A stretch of 64,000 bases of DNA from Microcyclospora pomicola (Eukaryota > Ascomycota > Dothideomycetes > Capnodiales). Shown here piece by piece: positions 1 to 11,561 of this stretch. The notes under the pieces are model-generated. The model saw nothing but the letters and a program-made list of their open reading frames with translations, had not been told where the DNA came from and did not search any database. The translations under genes and the position numbers were made by a program. Each line of letters opens with the position of its first letter. Position 1 is the first letter of the stretch. The stretch covers positions 186,001 to 250,000 of the forward strand of contig NHNY01000009.1 of NCBI GenBank assembly GCA_002786065.1, written 5' to 3'.

Positions 1-105
1 TCCGACTCCCGCGCCACGTCCGGCGTGACGGAGAAGAGCGATGTCGAAATGCTCGCCGAGCCGGGCGTGGACGCTGATACTCGAGCGGAGAAGGAGAAGG
101 GGTAG
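1..105 (+). CDS. 3' end of an unidentified protein gene
   Basis: Frame 1 is open from the window edge to a TAG at 103-105. It encodes 34 residues of a polar, acidic/Lys-rich tail (ends AEKEKG). The tail is hydrophilic and low-complexity, so no family can be named. The gene begins upstream of the window. Its 3' end converges on the SUN-domain gene. Codon use (GC-ending third positions) looks like real coding sequence, but the call rests mainly on position and composition. Confidence 0.5.
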   Translation, partial: SDSRATSGVTEKSDVEMLAEPGVDADTRAEKEKG

Positions 106-563
106 TTAATAGATGTTCTTGCTATAGATCGCTTTGTCTTGAAATGTTCATTTCTCCATTCCCATGTCACGTCCTGTCTCGCGGTTGCATCAAGTGTTGC
201 TCGTCCTGTGAAAGCTTTATCCTGCTCAGCCTTTGCAGATCACCCTTATGTGTGTTGTTGTATCCGCCATCCTCGCGTTGAGTATGCACGTTTCGAACAT
301 CAGATATATAGCATGGCCAGCCTTTACATCACCCAACCTACACCCTCTCCAGACCTCTCGTATAGGATCCCAGCAGAGCTGCACGTACGGTCACAGACCA
401 AATTCCTTCAAAGCACCCCAGACACGATACAAACCTTCACCAAGTAAGAAAGCGAGCACGGCAGGAAGTTCCAAGGAGCAAAGGCTGTTCGAGTTTCAAC
501 AATTCGTTTGAGATTCCTATATCCACCATCCCGTAAGCCTTTTGGTAATGGAGCCGGAACGAG

Positions 564-606
564 GCTATGCTATGCTATGCTGTGCTAAACGATGCTGTGC
601 TGATGG
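564..606. repeat. Degenerate ATGCT/ATGCTGTGCT microsatellite
   Basis: Four to five tandem GCTAT/GCTGT units, then an imperfect copy after a short interruption. The tract is in non-coding sequence and is probably a slippage product. Confidence 0.6.
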
Positions 607-1065
607 CTCACTTCCTTCGAAGCAGAAAAACACAGAAGAACAACAATAACAACAACAGATGAACAAATTCCCAAACGCCCGCGTTTTTGTGCCCCTTTCC
701 TCGCTATGCTTTGGTGCTGTGTTGGTCGCAGCCCGTTATTCACATCGGGTAATCAAGAGAAGTTAAAACAAAATGGTACAAGACGTGACTTTCGATGCCC
801 GGACATCGAGGCAAGTCGTTCTGCGTGGAAGAGGCAGATGAAGAGAGAACGCAATGCAATGGTCTTTGATGTTCGTCGAGTGGAGCAGGCTTGTTTTGCT
901 GTGTGGCGCTCATGACAGAACGGAGACGTGACTTTGTATTTCCAGCTATCGGGGAAGTCGATCCATGAAAGAGAGGAGAGGAGCGCAGATGAGACGGGAA
1001 AGGTCGATGGAGGTTCTTTCGCTGTATGCAGGGTGAGTTGCTGCGTCGCGAGATGGTGAGAAGGA

Positions 1066-1163
1066 GACTCTATTCCTCTTATGGGAAGGTCGTTATCGAA
1101 GGCGAGAGAGAGAAGTGCGCTGGAGCAAGGACATTGACTCTATTCCTCTTATGGGAAGGTCGT
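1066..1163. repeat. 28-bp perfect direct repeat, two copies 70 bp apart
   Basis: The 28 bases at 1066-1093 recur exactly at 1136-1163. Each copy carries the core TATTCCTCTTATGGGAAGGT. The 42 bases between the copies are unrelated. The repeat lies 73 bp beyond the stop codon of the SUN gene, so it would fall in that gene's 3' UTR or terminator region. Confidence 0.85.
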
Positions 1164-1235
1164 GGTCCGATGCGAGTGGTGAAGGGTTCTGTTGCAGAGT
1201 GTCTTTTGTTATCTCTGCGCAGGTCGGTGGTGGAT

Positions 1236-3296
1236 CTATTGCTGGTTCGCGTCAATGCGATCGCCGGTCATGCGGACGCGGTAGATGCACGTGAGATCGC
1301 CGCCCCAGTTGTTCAGTACCTTGAAGATGATATTCTGAACGGGCAGGTGGAAGTCGGGGAGCTTGGCGAAAAGATCTATGTCCTGAACCCAGTTGGTGGC
1401 GTGGATGTCGTAGCTTCCGACGCCAATGCAGACGTACTTCGCGCCGGGAGAGGTGCCACAGTCTTGTCTGCGGTAGACGCTGATCCTGCTCTCGGCATCC
1501 TGTGCCATCGCAACGCTCTGGGTCTCAGCCCACACATCATAGTGGCGGGGCGCAGAGGCGATGTTGAGCGTGCCCGCTGCCGGCATGTGCTCGACGATGA
1601 AGGTCTCCGGGTAGATGATGTGCTCCATGTGCACGGCCAGCTGAGCGACTCCAGTATCGTCGGAGGGAGGAACACACCAAGCGTGAGAACTATCTTCCCA
1701 TCTCTCCAAAGCCAGCTCCGGGTTGTTGTTGTGCGGGGTGAGGCCACGCATCCAAGTATAAGTGTTGTAGAAGATTCCTTTCCATGGACGGCGGACAGAC
1801 GGGCTTGTGTGGCGGTGGTTGACTTGAGCACCGAGGGTCTTGGAGAGGAAGTTGAGGGAGTGAAGCTCACGGAAACCATTGCGGAGCGTAAGGTGAGAGG
1901 CCAGCGCCTGCGATTGTAGCTTGCTGACCTGGCTGAGTGCTGAGTCGTCGACCATGGCACGAGCGACTGCTTTTGCTTTGTCCAAGACCACCTTTTCGGC
2001 GTTGTCGAGGTCGCTTGCATGCTCTTCCTTGAGGCGGACGTATTGCTTGTCCAACTCGGCGACGAGCTCTTCTCCGGTTATGATCTTTTGTTGACGGTGA
2101 TGACCGTCGATCTCTTGAACGGCAACTTTCTGTGTGAACTCTGTCATCACGTGCTCGTTCTGCTCCAAGAATGCGTCCCATAATGGGGATGCGGCACCAG
2201 AGTTCATCCTCTGCTCGAATGCGTGCCAGAAGTGCTCGCCGATGACGAGGTCGCCTTCCTTCTCCTCAACGGCAACATACTGTGGTAGAACCTTGTGGAG
2301 ACGCTCCAGGGTCTCGTCATGTAGTCCCACCGTTCCTTCCATCCTCGAGATTCGCTCGTCGAGTTTGTCCATGCGGAATTGGAGAAGCAGGTTGACCTGG
2401 TATTGCTGGTCGGGAAGCACGTCTTTCGGCAACAAGGGCTCGAACATGATGTCATGCTTGAATCGTAGCCAGCGCTCCTCCAAGAAGCTTGGCGGCTTGT
2501 CGTAAGGGGAGATACCAGTAAGGATTCTCATACGTGTGGCGATCTCTTCAGCATATGCTGCGTGATCACCAGCCCAAGGAAGGAGGGTTGCTGCCGAGTA
2601 GATGACAGCGGCGTAAAACCAGACCATGAATGCAGCGAGCAGCGCGAAGAAGGCCGCAGCGAAGATCATGCCAACGCTGTTGATCACAACGTTGACGACC
2701 TGCTGGGGGTCTGCATTGCGGATCCATGCCGGGACGTAGTCGAGCAGGGCATCCAAGAACAAGCGGAATCGAGTTGGTAGTGCTTGGTCGATGATATCGA
2801 CCACACTCTCCTCTGGTGCCAGGCTTTGGCGATCTTGCTCGAGCCGTTCTGCGGCTTCTTGATCCGCGGCGAGCTGCTCGGCGGCCAGATCTTGGGCGGC
2901 CTGTCGTTCCGCGGCCTGACGGACAGCGGCCTTCTGCTGGTATCGGCGTTCTACGGTAATTAGCGTTTGGTCCCGATCTGCTGCCTGTTGTGCAGGCGAG
3001 TTGTCACCCTCCTCCACGATAGTGGGTGGAGGGTGGCGCCTCACACTGCGGGTTGCGGGCTGCGTACGACGGTCTGGGGTCTGGCGGCCACTTCTCGTTG
3101 CTCGAGGAGTGGCGGCGGAAGTGGTCGAGGCAGCATTTGCCAGGACGTTCTCGAGTGACACTTCGTGACCAGCGAGTTGGGTTTCTAGCAGGGACTTACC
3201 CTGCGCACCATATGCGAGGCTCTGCTTCAAGGTGACTGCTGGCAAGGCAGCAGGTGTTGCCGATTGTGATCGGGTGGTTCGGCGGCGGTCCGCCAT
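1236..3296 (-). CDS. sad1: SUN-domain inner nuclear membrane protein (Sad1-like)
   Basis: A single-exon 686-residue protein. SUN proteins span the inner nuclear membrane and bind KASH proteins across the perinuclear space. They link chromosomes or the spindle pole body to the cytoskeleton. Residues 1-100 are basic and Ser/Thr/Pro-rich (nucleoplasmic). Residues 115-155 are an Ala/Glu/Gln-rich coil. Residues about 201-238 are a strongly hydrophobic membrane stretch. Luminal coiled segments follow, and the C-terminal ~190 residues form the SUN domain (typical phrases GIFYNTYTW, YPETFIVEHMP, NNWGG, TCIYRVRM). The ATG at 3296 has a (CAA)n leader immediately upstream. It converges with the gene at the window edge. 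BQT4, a functional partner in fission yeast, lies about 45 kb away. Confidence 0.92.
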   Translation of the reverse strand: MADRRRTTRSQSATPAALPAVTLKQSLAYGAQGKSLLETQLAGHEVSLENVLANAASTTSAATPRATRSGRQTPDRRTQPATRSVRRHPPPTIVEEGDNSPAQQAADRDQTLITVERRYQQKAAVRQAAERQAAQDLAAEQLAADQEAAERLEQDRQSLAPEESVVDIIDQALPTRFRLFLDALLDYVPAWIRNADPQQVVNVVINSVGMIFAAAFFALLAAFMVWFYAAVIYSAATLLPWAGDHAAYAEEIATRMRILTGISPYDKPPSFLEERWLRFKHDIMFEPLLPKDVLPDQQYQVNLLLQFRMDKLDERISRMEGTVGLHDETLERLHKVLPQYVAVEEKEGDLVIGEHFWHAFEQRMNSGAASPLWDAFLEQNEHVMTEFTQKVAVQEIDGHHRQQKIITGEELVAELDKQYVRLKEEHASDLDNAEKVVLDKAKAVARAMVDDSALSQVSKLQSQALASHLTLRNGFRELHSLNFLSKTLGAQVNHRHTSPSVRRPWKGIFYNTYTWMRGLTPHNNNPELALERWEDSSHAWCVPPSDDTGVAQLAVHMEHIIYPETFIVEHMPAAGTLNIASAPRHYDVWAETQSVAMAQDAESRISVYRRQDCGTSPGAKYVCIGVGSYDIHATNWVQDIDLFAKLPDFHLPVQNIIFKVLNNWGGDLTCIYRVRMTGDRIDANQQ

Positions 3297-5596
3297 GTTG
3301 TCGTTGTTGTTGTTGGTGTTGTTGTTGGAAGGAAGAAGCAGAGCGACGCGAGAAAGGTGGCCGCGGGGTAGTTAATGAATTCCTCGAGGAGCAGTGCCAA
3401 GCCGTGAACAATGACAAGCATCACATGCTATTGTCGCGTTGGCATGTGATGGTGAAGTTCTCAATTGTCCCTGGGGGATGAATGCGGTATTGACATTAGT
3501 CAATGTCAGTGATACATTGTCAATGGTTAGCTGCACATGGAATTCTTATTGTTTGCGCATTCGCATACTGGAATGGTGATGTTACGGTATGGAATGGAAT
3601 GCTAATTGGTCTGCGAACAGCGATGAAGTCGCAACATTGATACAATCCACGAGCGCGTTGCGTGTGGCGGCTCGCGTGCTTTGTGGACCGTGCGTTCGCT
3701 GCCATCATTCCTGCGCCGTGAACATTTGACGAAACGGAATGTGATTCTCACGTAGTTATACGTACGGTAACCTCACAACCAAGGAACTCATGTAGGCTGT
3801 AGTGGAGCAAGTATGAACTTCACATCCAGGTACATTTACCTTTGTGTGCTGATCCTCGGCTTTGTGGTTCAATTAAGGTAGGTGGTAGGCCATGCTTGCT
3901 CGACGGGACTGGCCGAAGAGCTGTGGAGTGGAGTGGAGTGCGAGCTCCTCGAGGCACAAGCTGCACTTAGACAGCACACGGTCTGCACTGCAATGACCTC
4001 AACCCAGCGTTGGCAATCAGACGTTCGTGTCAGCGTGTCGCACGCAAGTCATCTGTTGGCTGTGGTGTGCTGGTGGTTGACGAGGGGCATCTCACGCCCA
4101 ACTTGAGACAAACAATCTGTTGTGCGTAGCTTGAGAGCTTGCCCAGATCAGCAGGGCAGTATGCCGTGCCAAGCGGCCAATGGAGATTCAGTAATAACTT
4201 ACAGGTAGGGGAAAAGAAAGCACACGATACAGCTTTGCAGTCTGCTGCCCATTACCCCAACGAGGTGGACTGCCACCATGAAAACTGAATGATGATCAGT
4301 GTCTTCCAGGACACCAAAGTGGTATTTCAAGCATGTACCCCCTCTCTCAAGTGATGATGCGTGACTTGGTATGCAAAGATTAATGATCCATCAATATCAG
4401 CTCTTACCTCAAGCTCTGCAACTACGAGCATGGAAAATGATGCCGTATATGTGGTTTCCACTTCATTGTATCCTTAGAGCTGGATCAAGTCACAACTATG
4501 CTTACCTCGGTGTTCTGATGATCAGGTAGGTATTTCTCAAATGCTCCAAGCTCATGGAGTCCTAGAATCGTGAAAATAGAGGGGCTTCGCCTCGCACTGA
4601 TGCACCCGGAACATAGAAACGCTTGTGTTCTCAATGATTCTCTCGTCGTGGGCATGTCTAATTTCGGCAGTATGTGGTATATAGTAGAAAACACTACACC
4701 GACCGTATGCTGTTGCAAGGCTGGGCATTTGCAACGACGACAAGATCTGGTCTGTAGTGGCTGTTCACGATCGGGTCCTGGAATTGAATCGATGTCCGAA
4801 TCAGCACAGTGTGCCTAGGTCGTAAAGTCCATGCCTGGTGTTACTGGGACGGATACGAGACGTTGCCAAAATTGCAGGGCGAGTGAACGCGTCTGATCAG
4901 CCTTGGATCAGGACCGAACAGAAGCTCCTGCATGCTGACTTCGATTGGCGTGCTAAACTTCTTGCAAGACCAGCTGATCATGCAGAGAAACGTACGACAA
5001 GCTTTTGGGCATGCCGAGTCACTAACGGTACTGGTCCAGCATTTCACATTGCTTTTCGAGTCAACAGTCCGCCGCGAGACCATGTGTCGATTATGGTTGC
5101 CGCCCCGCGGACATGTTAAGGGATATTTTGAGAACACAGCGGACTTAGCAATCCCACCCTTCTTCTCTGCTTATGATTGAGCGTTCCACACATGCACCAC
5201 TCTGGTAATATTATCAGTACAGTCGCAATCTCAAGCATCAGGCAAGATAGTCAGACATACAACATGAGAAGGTGGGCCAGCCATGTCGTGTTATGTCTTC
5301 GTCGAATGCTCAGGATCATCAAACTTTAGCTAAGGATCGCCCTGCACACGCTACCTCAAATGTTGCATCCTCCTTTCGTGTTCCTTCCTCCCACATCTCT
5401 GATGCTTACACTGCTCGCTCAGCCCTTCCTCGTCATTGTATCGCGTTTCATTCTTTTCTTTCTTTCAATCGGCGTTCATTCAGTATAATAACGACCTAGA
5501 GAGGTAACTCACGCAACGTACAGAAGTACACCAAGACTCGGGACTCAGCGGCGGACGCACGGCCCTAGGCATAGCGCGAGTAACAACATCATCACA
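3297..5596. other. 2.3-kb intergenic region (divergent promoters of the SUN and GH72 genes)
   Basis: Bases 3299-3328 are a TTG-rich run, which is the (CAA)n leader of the SUN gene on the minus strand. Around 5430-5480 there is a CT-rich stretch typical of a fungal promoter/leader ahead of the GH72 gene. Open frames between 4480 and 5180 occur on both strands, have no recognisable protein content and overlap each other. No RNA gene was recognised. Confidence 0.55.
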
Positions 5597-7166
5597 ATGG
5601 CACCAGTACGTCTCGCATGCCCGTCCATACAACACATGTCTCAGCCAGTACTGATCGAGGTCGGACTCCATATAGATTACCAGCATTCTTACCTCTCTCT
5701 GTACCCTCACCGCCACCGTCCTTGCCCTCGACCCGATCGTGGTGAAAGAGCAGGAGTTCATCAATTCAGTCACAAATGATCGTTTCGTTCTGGTCGGCGT
5801 CGACTACCAGCCAGGCGGACAAAGCGCAGTCGGTGCGAACAGCACCGTAGATCCTCTCTCCGATGCCACCGTGTGTCTGCGCGATGCCGCGCTGATGCAA
5901 TCGCTGGGAGTCAACACTATCCGCACCTACAATGTCATCCCGACTCTCAATCACGATGAGTGCGCCTCGATCTTCAACGCGGTCGGCATTTATATGTTGA
6001 TCGATGTGAACACGGCCATCTACGGCCAATACATCGATCGTTCCAATCCCTCCGGCACCTACACAACCGACTATCTCGAGCATGTTTTCACTGTGATCGA
6101 GGCATTCAAATCGTACCCCAACACCCTTGGTTTCGTTTCAGGAAACGAGATCATCAACGATGTGCCCAGCGGAAGCGCCAACCCCCCGTACATTCGCGCG
6201 GTGCAGCGCGATATGAAGAACTATATCGCCGCGCATGCCAAGCGGACCATCCCCGTTGGCTACGCTGCTGCTGATGTTCGCGAGGATGGCCACAACGTGC
6301 TGGTGGATGCCTGGACGTACTTGCAATGCGACAACAGCGGAGGCAGCGGCAATGACCCCGAGCGTTCCGACTTCTTCGGTCTGAACTCGTACAGTTGGTG
6401 TGGTTCCGATTCGAGCTTCACCATTTCAGGCTACGACCAGCTGGTTGACTTCTTCTCCAACACCACCATCCCGGTCTTCTTCAGCGAGTATGGATGCAAC
6501 CAGCCTTCGCCGCGTGTGTTCGATGAGGTTCCCACCTTGTACGGCCCGCAGATGACCGTCTTCTCTGGCGGCTTGGTCTACGAGTTCACGAATGAGCCCA
6601 ACGATTATGGCCTGATCAGCACCAACGACGATGGCAGCGCCTCTCTGCTCCCCGACTTCGATGCGCTTGCCGGCCAATACGCCAAGCTCAACGTCACGCT
6701 CCTGGAGTCCACTAACAGCACCGCCACCTCACTGACCCCGCCGGAGTGTAATTCCAACCTGATCACCGACTCGGGCTTCAACAACGACTTCAACATCCCC
6801 TCTCCTCCAGACGGCGCCGACGCGCTCATCTCCTCCGGTGTCTCCAACGCGCCCACCGGCTCCATCGTCTCCGTCACCCAGACCAGCGTCCAGGTCAGCG
6901 TCACCAACGTCGCCGGAAGCGTCATCAGCCCTCTGGCCATCACCGCCGTCTCTGGTGCCAATGAGCCCGGTAGTGGCACCCTGACCGCTCAGAGCGGCAG
7001 CAGCGCCGCCACCGGAAGCAACACTAGCTCCAAGGTCACTTCCACCAGCTCCGCCGCCGCGCAATCTAGCACTGGCGCCGGCAGCGGCGGCTACAAGGCC
7101 GACGTTGGTGTGATTGGCAGCGCTGCAGCGGCGGCGGTCTTTGCGGTCGGCGCATTTGCTCTGTAA
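5597..7166 (+). CDS. GH72 1,3-beta-glucanosyltransferase, GPI-anchored (Gas/Gel family)
   Basis: Exons 5597-5605 and 5676-7166, 499 residues. These enzymes cut and religate cell-wall beta-1,3-glucan at the plasma membrane/wall. The first coding exon is only 9 nt (Met-Ala-Pro). A 70-bp GT-AG intron (5606-5675) restores a signal peptide that begins MAPITSILTSL. Without it, the open frame lacks secretion information. The catalytic GH72 domain covers about residues 24-330. The acid/base Glu is about 161 (in GNEIIND) and the nucleophile Glu about 274 (in FFSEYGCN). There is no Cys-rich X8/CBM43 module. A Ser/Thr-rich linker ends in a small-residue omega region plus an Ala-rich hydrophobic tail, as expected for a GPI signal. 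It converges with the aldehyde dehydrogenase gene. Confidence 0.95.
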
Positions 7167-7565
7167 TATTCTTCTTCACGATCGCTTCTCTAGATGCACT
7201 GCATATACTCCGTACCATATTAATGAAAGTTCTTAATGTTGTGCTTATTGTATCCGTGAATGGCTGTTCTAATCTTTCTCGTTTCACTGGAACTTACATA
7301 TTGCTTCTTATCATTCTTGAGTCCTGTCGCAATTCATCCAACTTCAACTTTCGCATGGCAGGCAGGCAGAGGTTCATGGAAAGCAAGGAGTAGTTGGAAC
7401 AGGTTTGGATGTATCAAACACACTCAGTGATATGAGACGCTGCACAGGCACGGTGGAGAAGAGAGTGCTGGTCGAAGCTAGACAGCGTTGTCCTGAACTT
7501 TAAGGAGATTATCTATAAACATGACTAGCAAGTCGCACATCCAGTGTAATCGTCTCCAAACCAGC
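7167..7565. other. Convergent 3' intergenic region
   Basis: Contains the 3' ends of the GH72 (+) and aldehyde dehydrogenase (-) genes. It is AT-richer than its neighbours, and no further feature was seen. Confidence 0.6.
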
Positions 7566-9036
7566 TCACGACTTAACCGGATAATCCTTGACATGAAAGC
7601 TCTTGAGCCGGACAAACTGCTCGAAGCCAAACACCGACAGCGTCTGGCCCTTGCCGCTCTCCTTCCACCCGATCCACGCCAGGTCCGGGCTGGGGTAGTC
7701 GGCGCGGTTGACGAAGACGGTGCCAGCCTCGACTTCTTCGGCGAGGGCATGCCCGCGTGCGACGTCCTTGGTCCAGATCGAGGCTGTGAGCCCGAAGACG
7801 CTGTCGTTCATCAGGCGGACGGCTTCGTCGTCGGTGGACACGGAGACGATTGGGATGACGGGGCCGAAGGTCTCTTCTTGCATCACGGCCATGGTGTTCG
7901 TGACGTTGGTCAGGAGGGTAGGGGCGACGTAGTTGCCGTCGGCGGGCGGGGAGCTGAAGCTGGCGTTTTCAGGGGTGGCGTTGGTTGCGCCGTCGGCGAT
8001 GGCGTCGGCGATGTGTTGGCGGATGCGCTGGGCGGCTGCTTTGCTGATGACGGGGCCGACGTGCGTGCTCTTGTCGCTCGGGTCGCCGAGTTTGTACCCG
8101 GCGAGGACTTTTTGGACCGCCTTGACGAACGCGTCGTGGATGCTGGCGTCGACGTAGATTCGCTCGAGACTGCAGCATGACTGGCCCGAGTTGAAGACGG
8201 CGCCGTCGACGATCTCTTCGGCTGCCCAGTCGACATCGACGTCGGCGCGGATGTATGCTGGGTCTTTGCCGCCTAGCTCGAGACCCACTCGACAGTCGAC
8301 CCGCCCTGCTGCGGCCTTTTGAACCGCCAGCCCACCAGCCACGGAGCCGGTGAAGCAGACCAGCTGGATCTCTGGCGCTTGTACCAGTCGCTCGATCTTG
8401 GAGAAGTCGCCACAGTGGAAGAACTGGATCACATCCGCGTCAAGACCAGCTTCAATGAAGATTTTCTGCACTTGCTCCACGATGGTGGGGGTTTGTGGCG
8501 AAGGCTTGAGGATTACGCTGTTTCCTGCAAGCAGGGCTGGGATGAGCGAGTTGACTAGAATCAGGTATGGATACTACATGATTGTTGTGTTAGTATTTGT
8601 GCAGTGAAGAATGATCTCGACAGACAGAACTTACGTTCCAAGCGAAAAGTACAAGAACCGGACCCAGTGGCGTTTTCCTCACATATCGCTGGAACCCGTC
8701 CTGGGCGTCACCGGGAGTGTCTTCCAAAGCCTTCTCGCTGACTTTGAGCAGATACTCTCCTCGCGCCACCGCCGTCGTCACTTCTTTGGCAGTGTATGCG
8801 ATCGGTCTCCCCATCTGTTCCGTGAGTTCCTGTGCCAATTCATCCTGTCGCTCGGTGAGGAGTTGCAAGGCCTTCTTGACAATCTTTTGCCTTTCGGTGA
8901 GAGATGTTTTGCGGAACTTCAAGAAAGCTTTTTGGGCGGTTTTGGGCAGTTGAGCCAGTTCATCATCAGTCAATCCTGTCCTCTCCACCACTGGCTTGTT
9001 GGTGGTGGGAGAAATGGTTGTGATTTTCTCGGCCAT
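7566..9036 (-). CDS. Aldehyde dehydrogenase family protein
   Basis: Exons 9036-8635 and 8573-7566 with a 61-bp GT-AG intron (8634-8574), 469 residues. NAD(P)-dependent oxidation of an aldehyde to its acid is the family reaction; the substrate cannot be read from sequence. The intron falls inside the conserved nucleotide-binding stretch. Joining the exons gives LFAWN-YPYLILVNSLIPAL, followed by AGNSVILKPSPQTP. Catalytic residues are present: Glu about 233 (VGLELGGKDP) and Cys about 267 (NSGQSC). The C-terminal half has the usual EETFGPVIP block. The length is slightly short compared with the common 480-500. No targeting signal is obvious, so it is probably cytosolic. It is divergent from the NADH dehydrogenase gene across 395 bp. 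Confidence 0.92.
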
Positions 9037-9431
9037 GTTGAAAGTAAGGTAGTGTTGATCTGGATTTGAGATGTTCCTAGGGTTTGGGACCGCACAACGA
9101 ACTGATCAATAAATGCGATTCGAAGTTATAACGTGATATCTTTGTCCTTGTTATCGCTATCTTCGCTATAATAAAACGTCGAGGTCGCTTGTTGTGCCGC
9201 CATTTACCCAAATTCCGCATGCACATGCGAAGCCCACGTCATTCGGCACGGCGCCGATGGGTCCACAGCCACGTGCTGAGATGATGCTCTGAATGCTGCA
9301 GTCTTCAGTTTACCTCAAGATTTCTCTCTAAACAATTTCTTCTTCCACCGTCTGCCACCTACAACCGACCATTGGACTCTCCTACGGTCGCTATCTACAT
9401 CTTCCATCCATGTTATAGACCGTCACACACG
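9037..9431. other. Divergent promoter region between aldehyde dehydrogenase and NADH dehydrogenase genes
   Basis: A 395-bp shared 5' region. It carries one CACGTG box at 9270-9275 and an AT-rich stretch near 9125-9180. A CT-rich leader precedes the 9432 start. Confidence 0.55.
9270..9275. promoter_or_regulatory. CACGTG (E-box/Cbf1-type) site
   Basis: A perfect CACGTG palindrome about 157 bp upstream of the NADH dehydrogenase start codon, in the divergent promoter. bHLH factors such as Cbf1 bind this core. Occupancy here is inference. Confidence 0.35.
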
Positions 9432-11561
9432 ATGCTCCACCTACAACGAGCTACCGCCAGCTCTGCTCGACTAGCTAAGATACCTTCGCGCGCTGCAACC
9501 AGTCTACAAGCTAGCAATGTCCTTCGAGCTTCTACCAGATCGCAGACACGGACATACAGCCTGGTAAAACAAGATGGGTTTCCTCACGCGCGTACCAATG
9601 GTCTCCACGGCACGCGCCTCCATCAACACCGCTACGCATCTACAGCGCCTGTAGCGCCGAAGAAGCCATCGCGCGTGGCTCGCATCCTGTACCGCTCCTT
9701 TGCGACTCTCGGTCTCACCGTCGCTGTCGGCGGTGGACTGATCCTTGCCTTCTTCATCTACGACGCAACCACATATCGCGCCGAACCCGAGGTGTCCGAC
9801 ATTCCCGTCTCCGAGTATGCCCTCCATCCACGCCGGGGCGGGCCTAAGAATCTGCCCATCGCCGAATTCTTCGTCGACGATGACGACGCCAATATGAAGG
9901 GGCAAAAACACAAGCCCAAATTGGTCATTCTGGGAACAGGCTGGGGAAGCGTGGCATTGCTCAAACAGCTGTATCAGGGAGAATACCATGTCACCGTTGT
10001 CTCCCCGTCCAACCATTTCCTCTTCACACCGATGCTTCCTTCTGCGACGGTAGGCACACTTGAGCTCCGCAGTTTGGTAGAGCCGGTGCGCAGAATCGTC
10101 AAGGCCGTCGGTGGACACTTTCTCAAAGCATCAGCAAGAGACGTGGAGTTCAGCGAGAAGCTTGTCGAGGTAGAGTCCGAGGGACCAGACGGCAAGAAGG
10201 AGAGTTTCTACCTCCCATACGATAAGCTTGTGATTGGCGTCGGATCGATCACCAACCCACACGGCGTGCAGGGCCTGGAACACTGCCATTTCCTGAAGGA
10301 CATCAGCGACGCGCGCAAGATTCGCAACTCAGTTATTAGCAATCTGGAGAATGCCTGTCTGCCAACCACCTCGGACGAAGAACGACGAAGACTACTCTCG
10401 TTCGTAGTCTCAGGGGGTGGGCCAACGGGAGTGGAGTTCGCGGCTGAGCTTTACGATATGCTCAACGAAGATTTGTGCAAGTTTTATCCACGCCTTTTGC
10501 GAAACGAGATCTCGGTCCATGTCATTCAATCTCGTGGCCATATTCTCAACACATACGACGAGGCTCTGAGCAAATATGCCGAGGAGCATCTAGCGCATGA
10601 CCAGGTCGATGTCCTGACCAACTGCAGAGTCAAAGAAGTACGCGAAGATCGCATTCTGTTTACTGAGAAAGACGGCCAAGGTAATACTGTCACCAAGGAG
10701 CTACCCATGGGTTTCTGTCTCTGGTCCACTGGTGTTTCCCAAACCGAGTTCTGCCAAACGCTCGCCGCAAAGCTGGGCGACCATCAAAACAATCAGCACG
10801 CTCTCGAGACCGACACACATCTTCGCCTCGTAGGCGCGCCTTTGGGTGACGTCTACGCGATTGGCGATTGCAGCACAGTCCAGAACAATGTATCAGACCA
10901 CATCGTCTCGTTCCTCCGCACCCTGGCATGGGAGAAAGGCAAGGATCCAGAGCAGATGAAGATCCACTACAGCGATTGGCGCGGAGTTGCGAAGCAAGTT
11001 CAGGCCCGCTTCCCGCAAGCAAAGGATCATCTTCGTAGACTGGACAAATTGTTTGAGACCTACGACAAAGACAAGAGTGGAACGCTTGATTTCGGCGAGC
11101 TGAACGAACTGCTGAAACAGATCGACAACAAGCTCACTTCGCTGCCGGCCACCGCGCAACGTGCCAACCAGCAGGGTGTGTACTTGGGCCACAAATTCAA
11201 CAAGCTTGCTCGCGCGGAGCCCGGGATGAAGATCAACGAGGTGTTTGACGGCGATGTCGACCAAGCCGTGTACAAGCCGTTCAACTACAAGCATATGGGA
11301 AGTCTGGCATATGTCGGCAACGCTGCCATCTTTGACTTTAACGGCCTCAGCTTCGGCGGCGGACTGCTCGCCGTGTATCTTTGGCGGAGTGTGTACTTTG
11401 CGCAGAGCGTCAGTCTGCGGACTAGAGTATTGCTGGCGATGGACTGGAGCAAGCGGGCGCTGTTCGGACGTGGTAAGTTTTCCCTCTCTCGCGAGAGATT
11501 GATGTTTGTTGTATGAGACAAATACGCTAACGGTGGCCCTACAGATATGATGAACTTCTAA
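9432..11561 (+). CDS. External alternative NADH dehydrogenase (NDH-2) with EF-hand
   Basis: Exons 9432-11472 and 11545-11561, 685 residues. Type II enzymes oxidise cytosolic NAD(P)H and reduce ubiquinone at the outer face of the inner mitochondrial membrane without proton pumping. The N-terminus is Arg/Ser/Ala-rich (mitochondrial presequence). A membrane helix sits at about 87-110. Two Rossmann motifs follow: GTGWGS near 168 (FAD) and GGGPTGVE near 328 (NADH). VYAIGDC is the FAD-ribityl block. An intact EF-hand loop (DKDKSGTLDFGE, about 545-556) suggests Ca2+ control. A 72-bp GT-AG intron (11473-11544) precedes a 17-nt final exon encoding the last residues MMNF. An upstream in-frame TTG exists, but 9432 is the first ATG in good context. 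Confidence 0.94.

Larger units (their letters stand above)
106..1235. other. Convergent 3' intergenic region
   Basis: This lies between the partial gene (+) and the SUN gene (-). It holds an ATGCT-type microsatellite (about 564-606), a CAA-rich stretch near 640-660, and a 28-bp direct repeat (1066-1093 and 1136-1163). No gene was recognised. Confidence 0.6.

Noticed and set aside
1026-1919. Long frame antisense to the SUN gene
   Set aside because: It mirrors the SUN-domain codons on the other strand and has no domain of its own.
4838-5180. Overlapping 80-98 codon frames on both strands
   Set aside because: No domain, no start context, mutual overlap in several frames.
7521-8180. 219-codon frame opposite the aldehyde dehydrogenase
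   Set aside because: GC-rich shadow of catalytic-domain codons on the minus strand.
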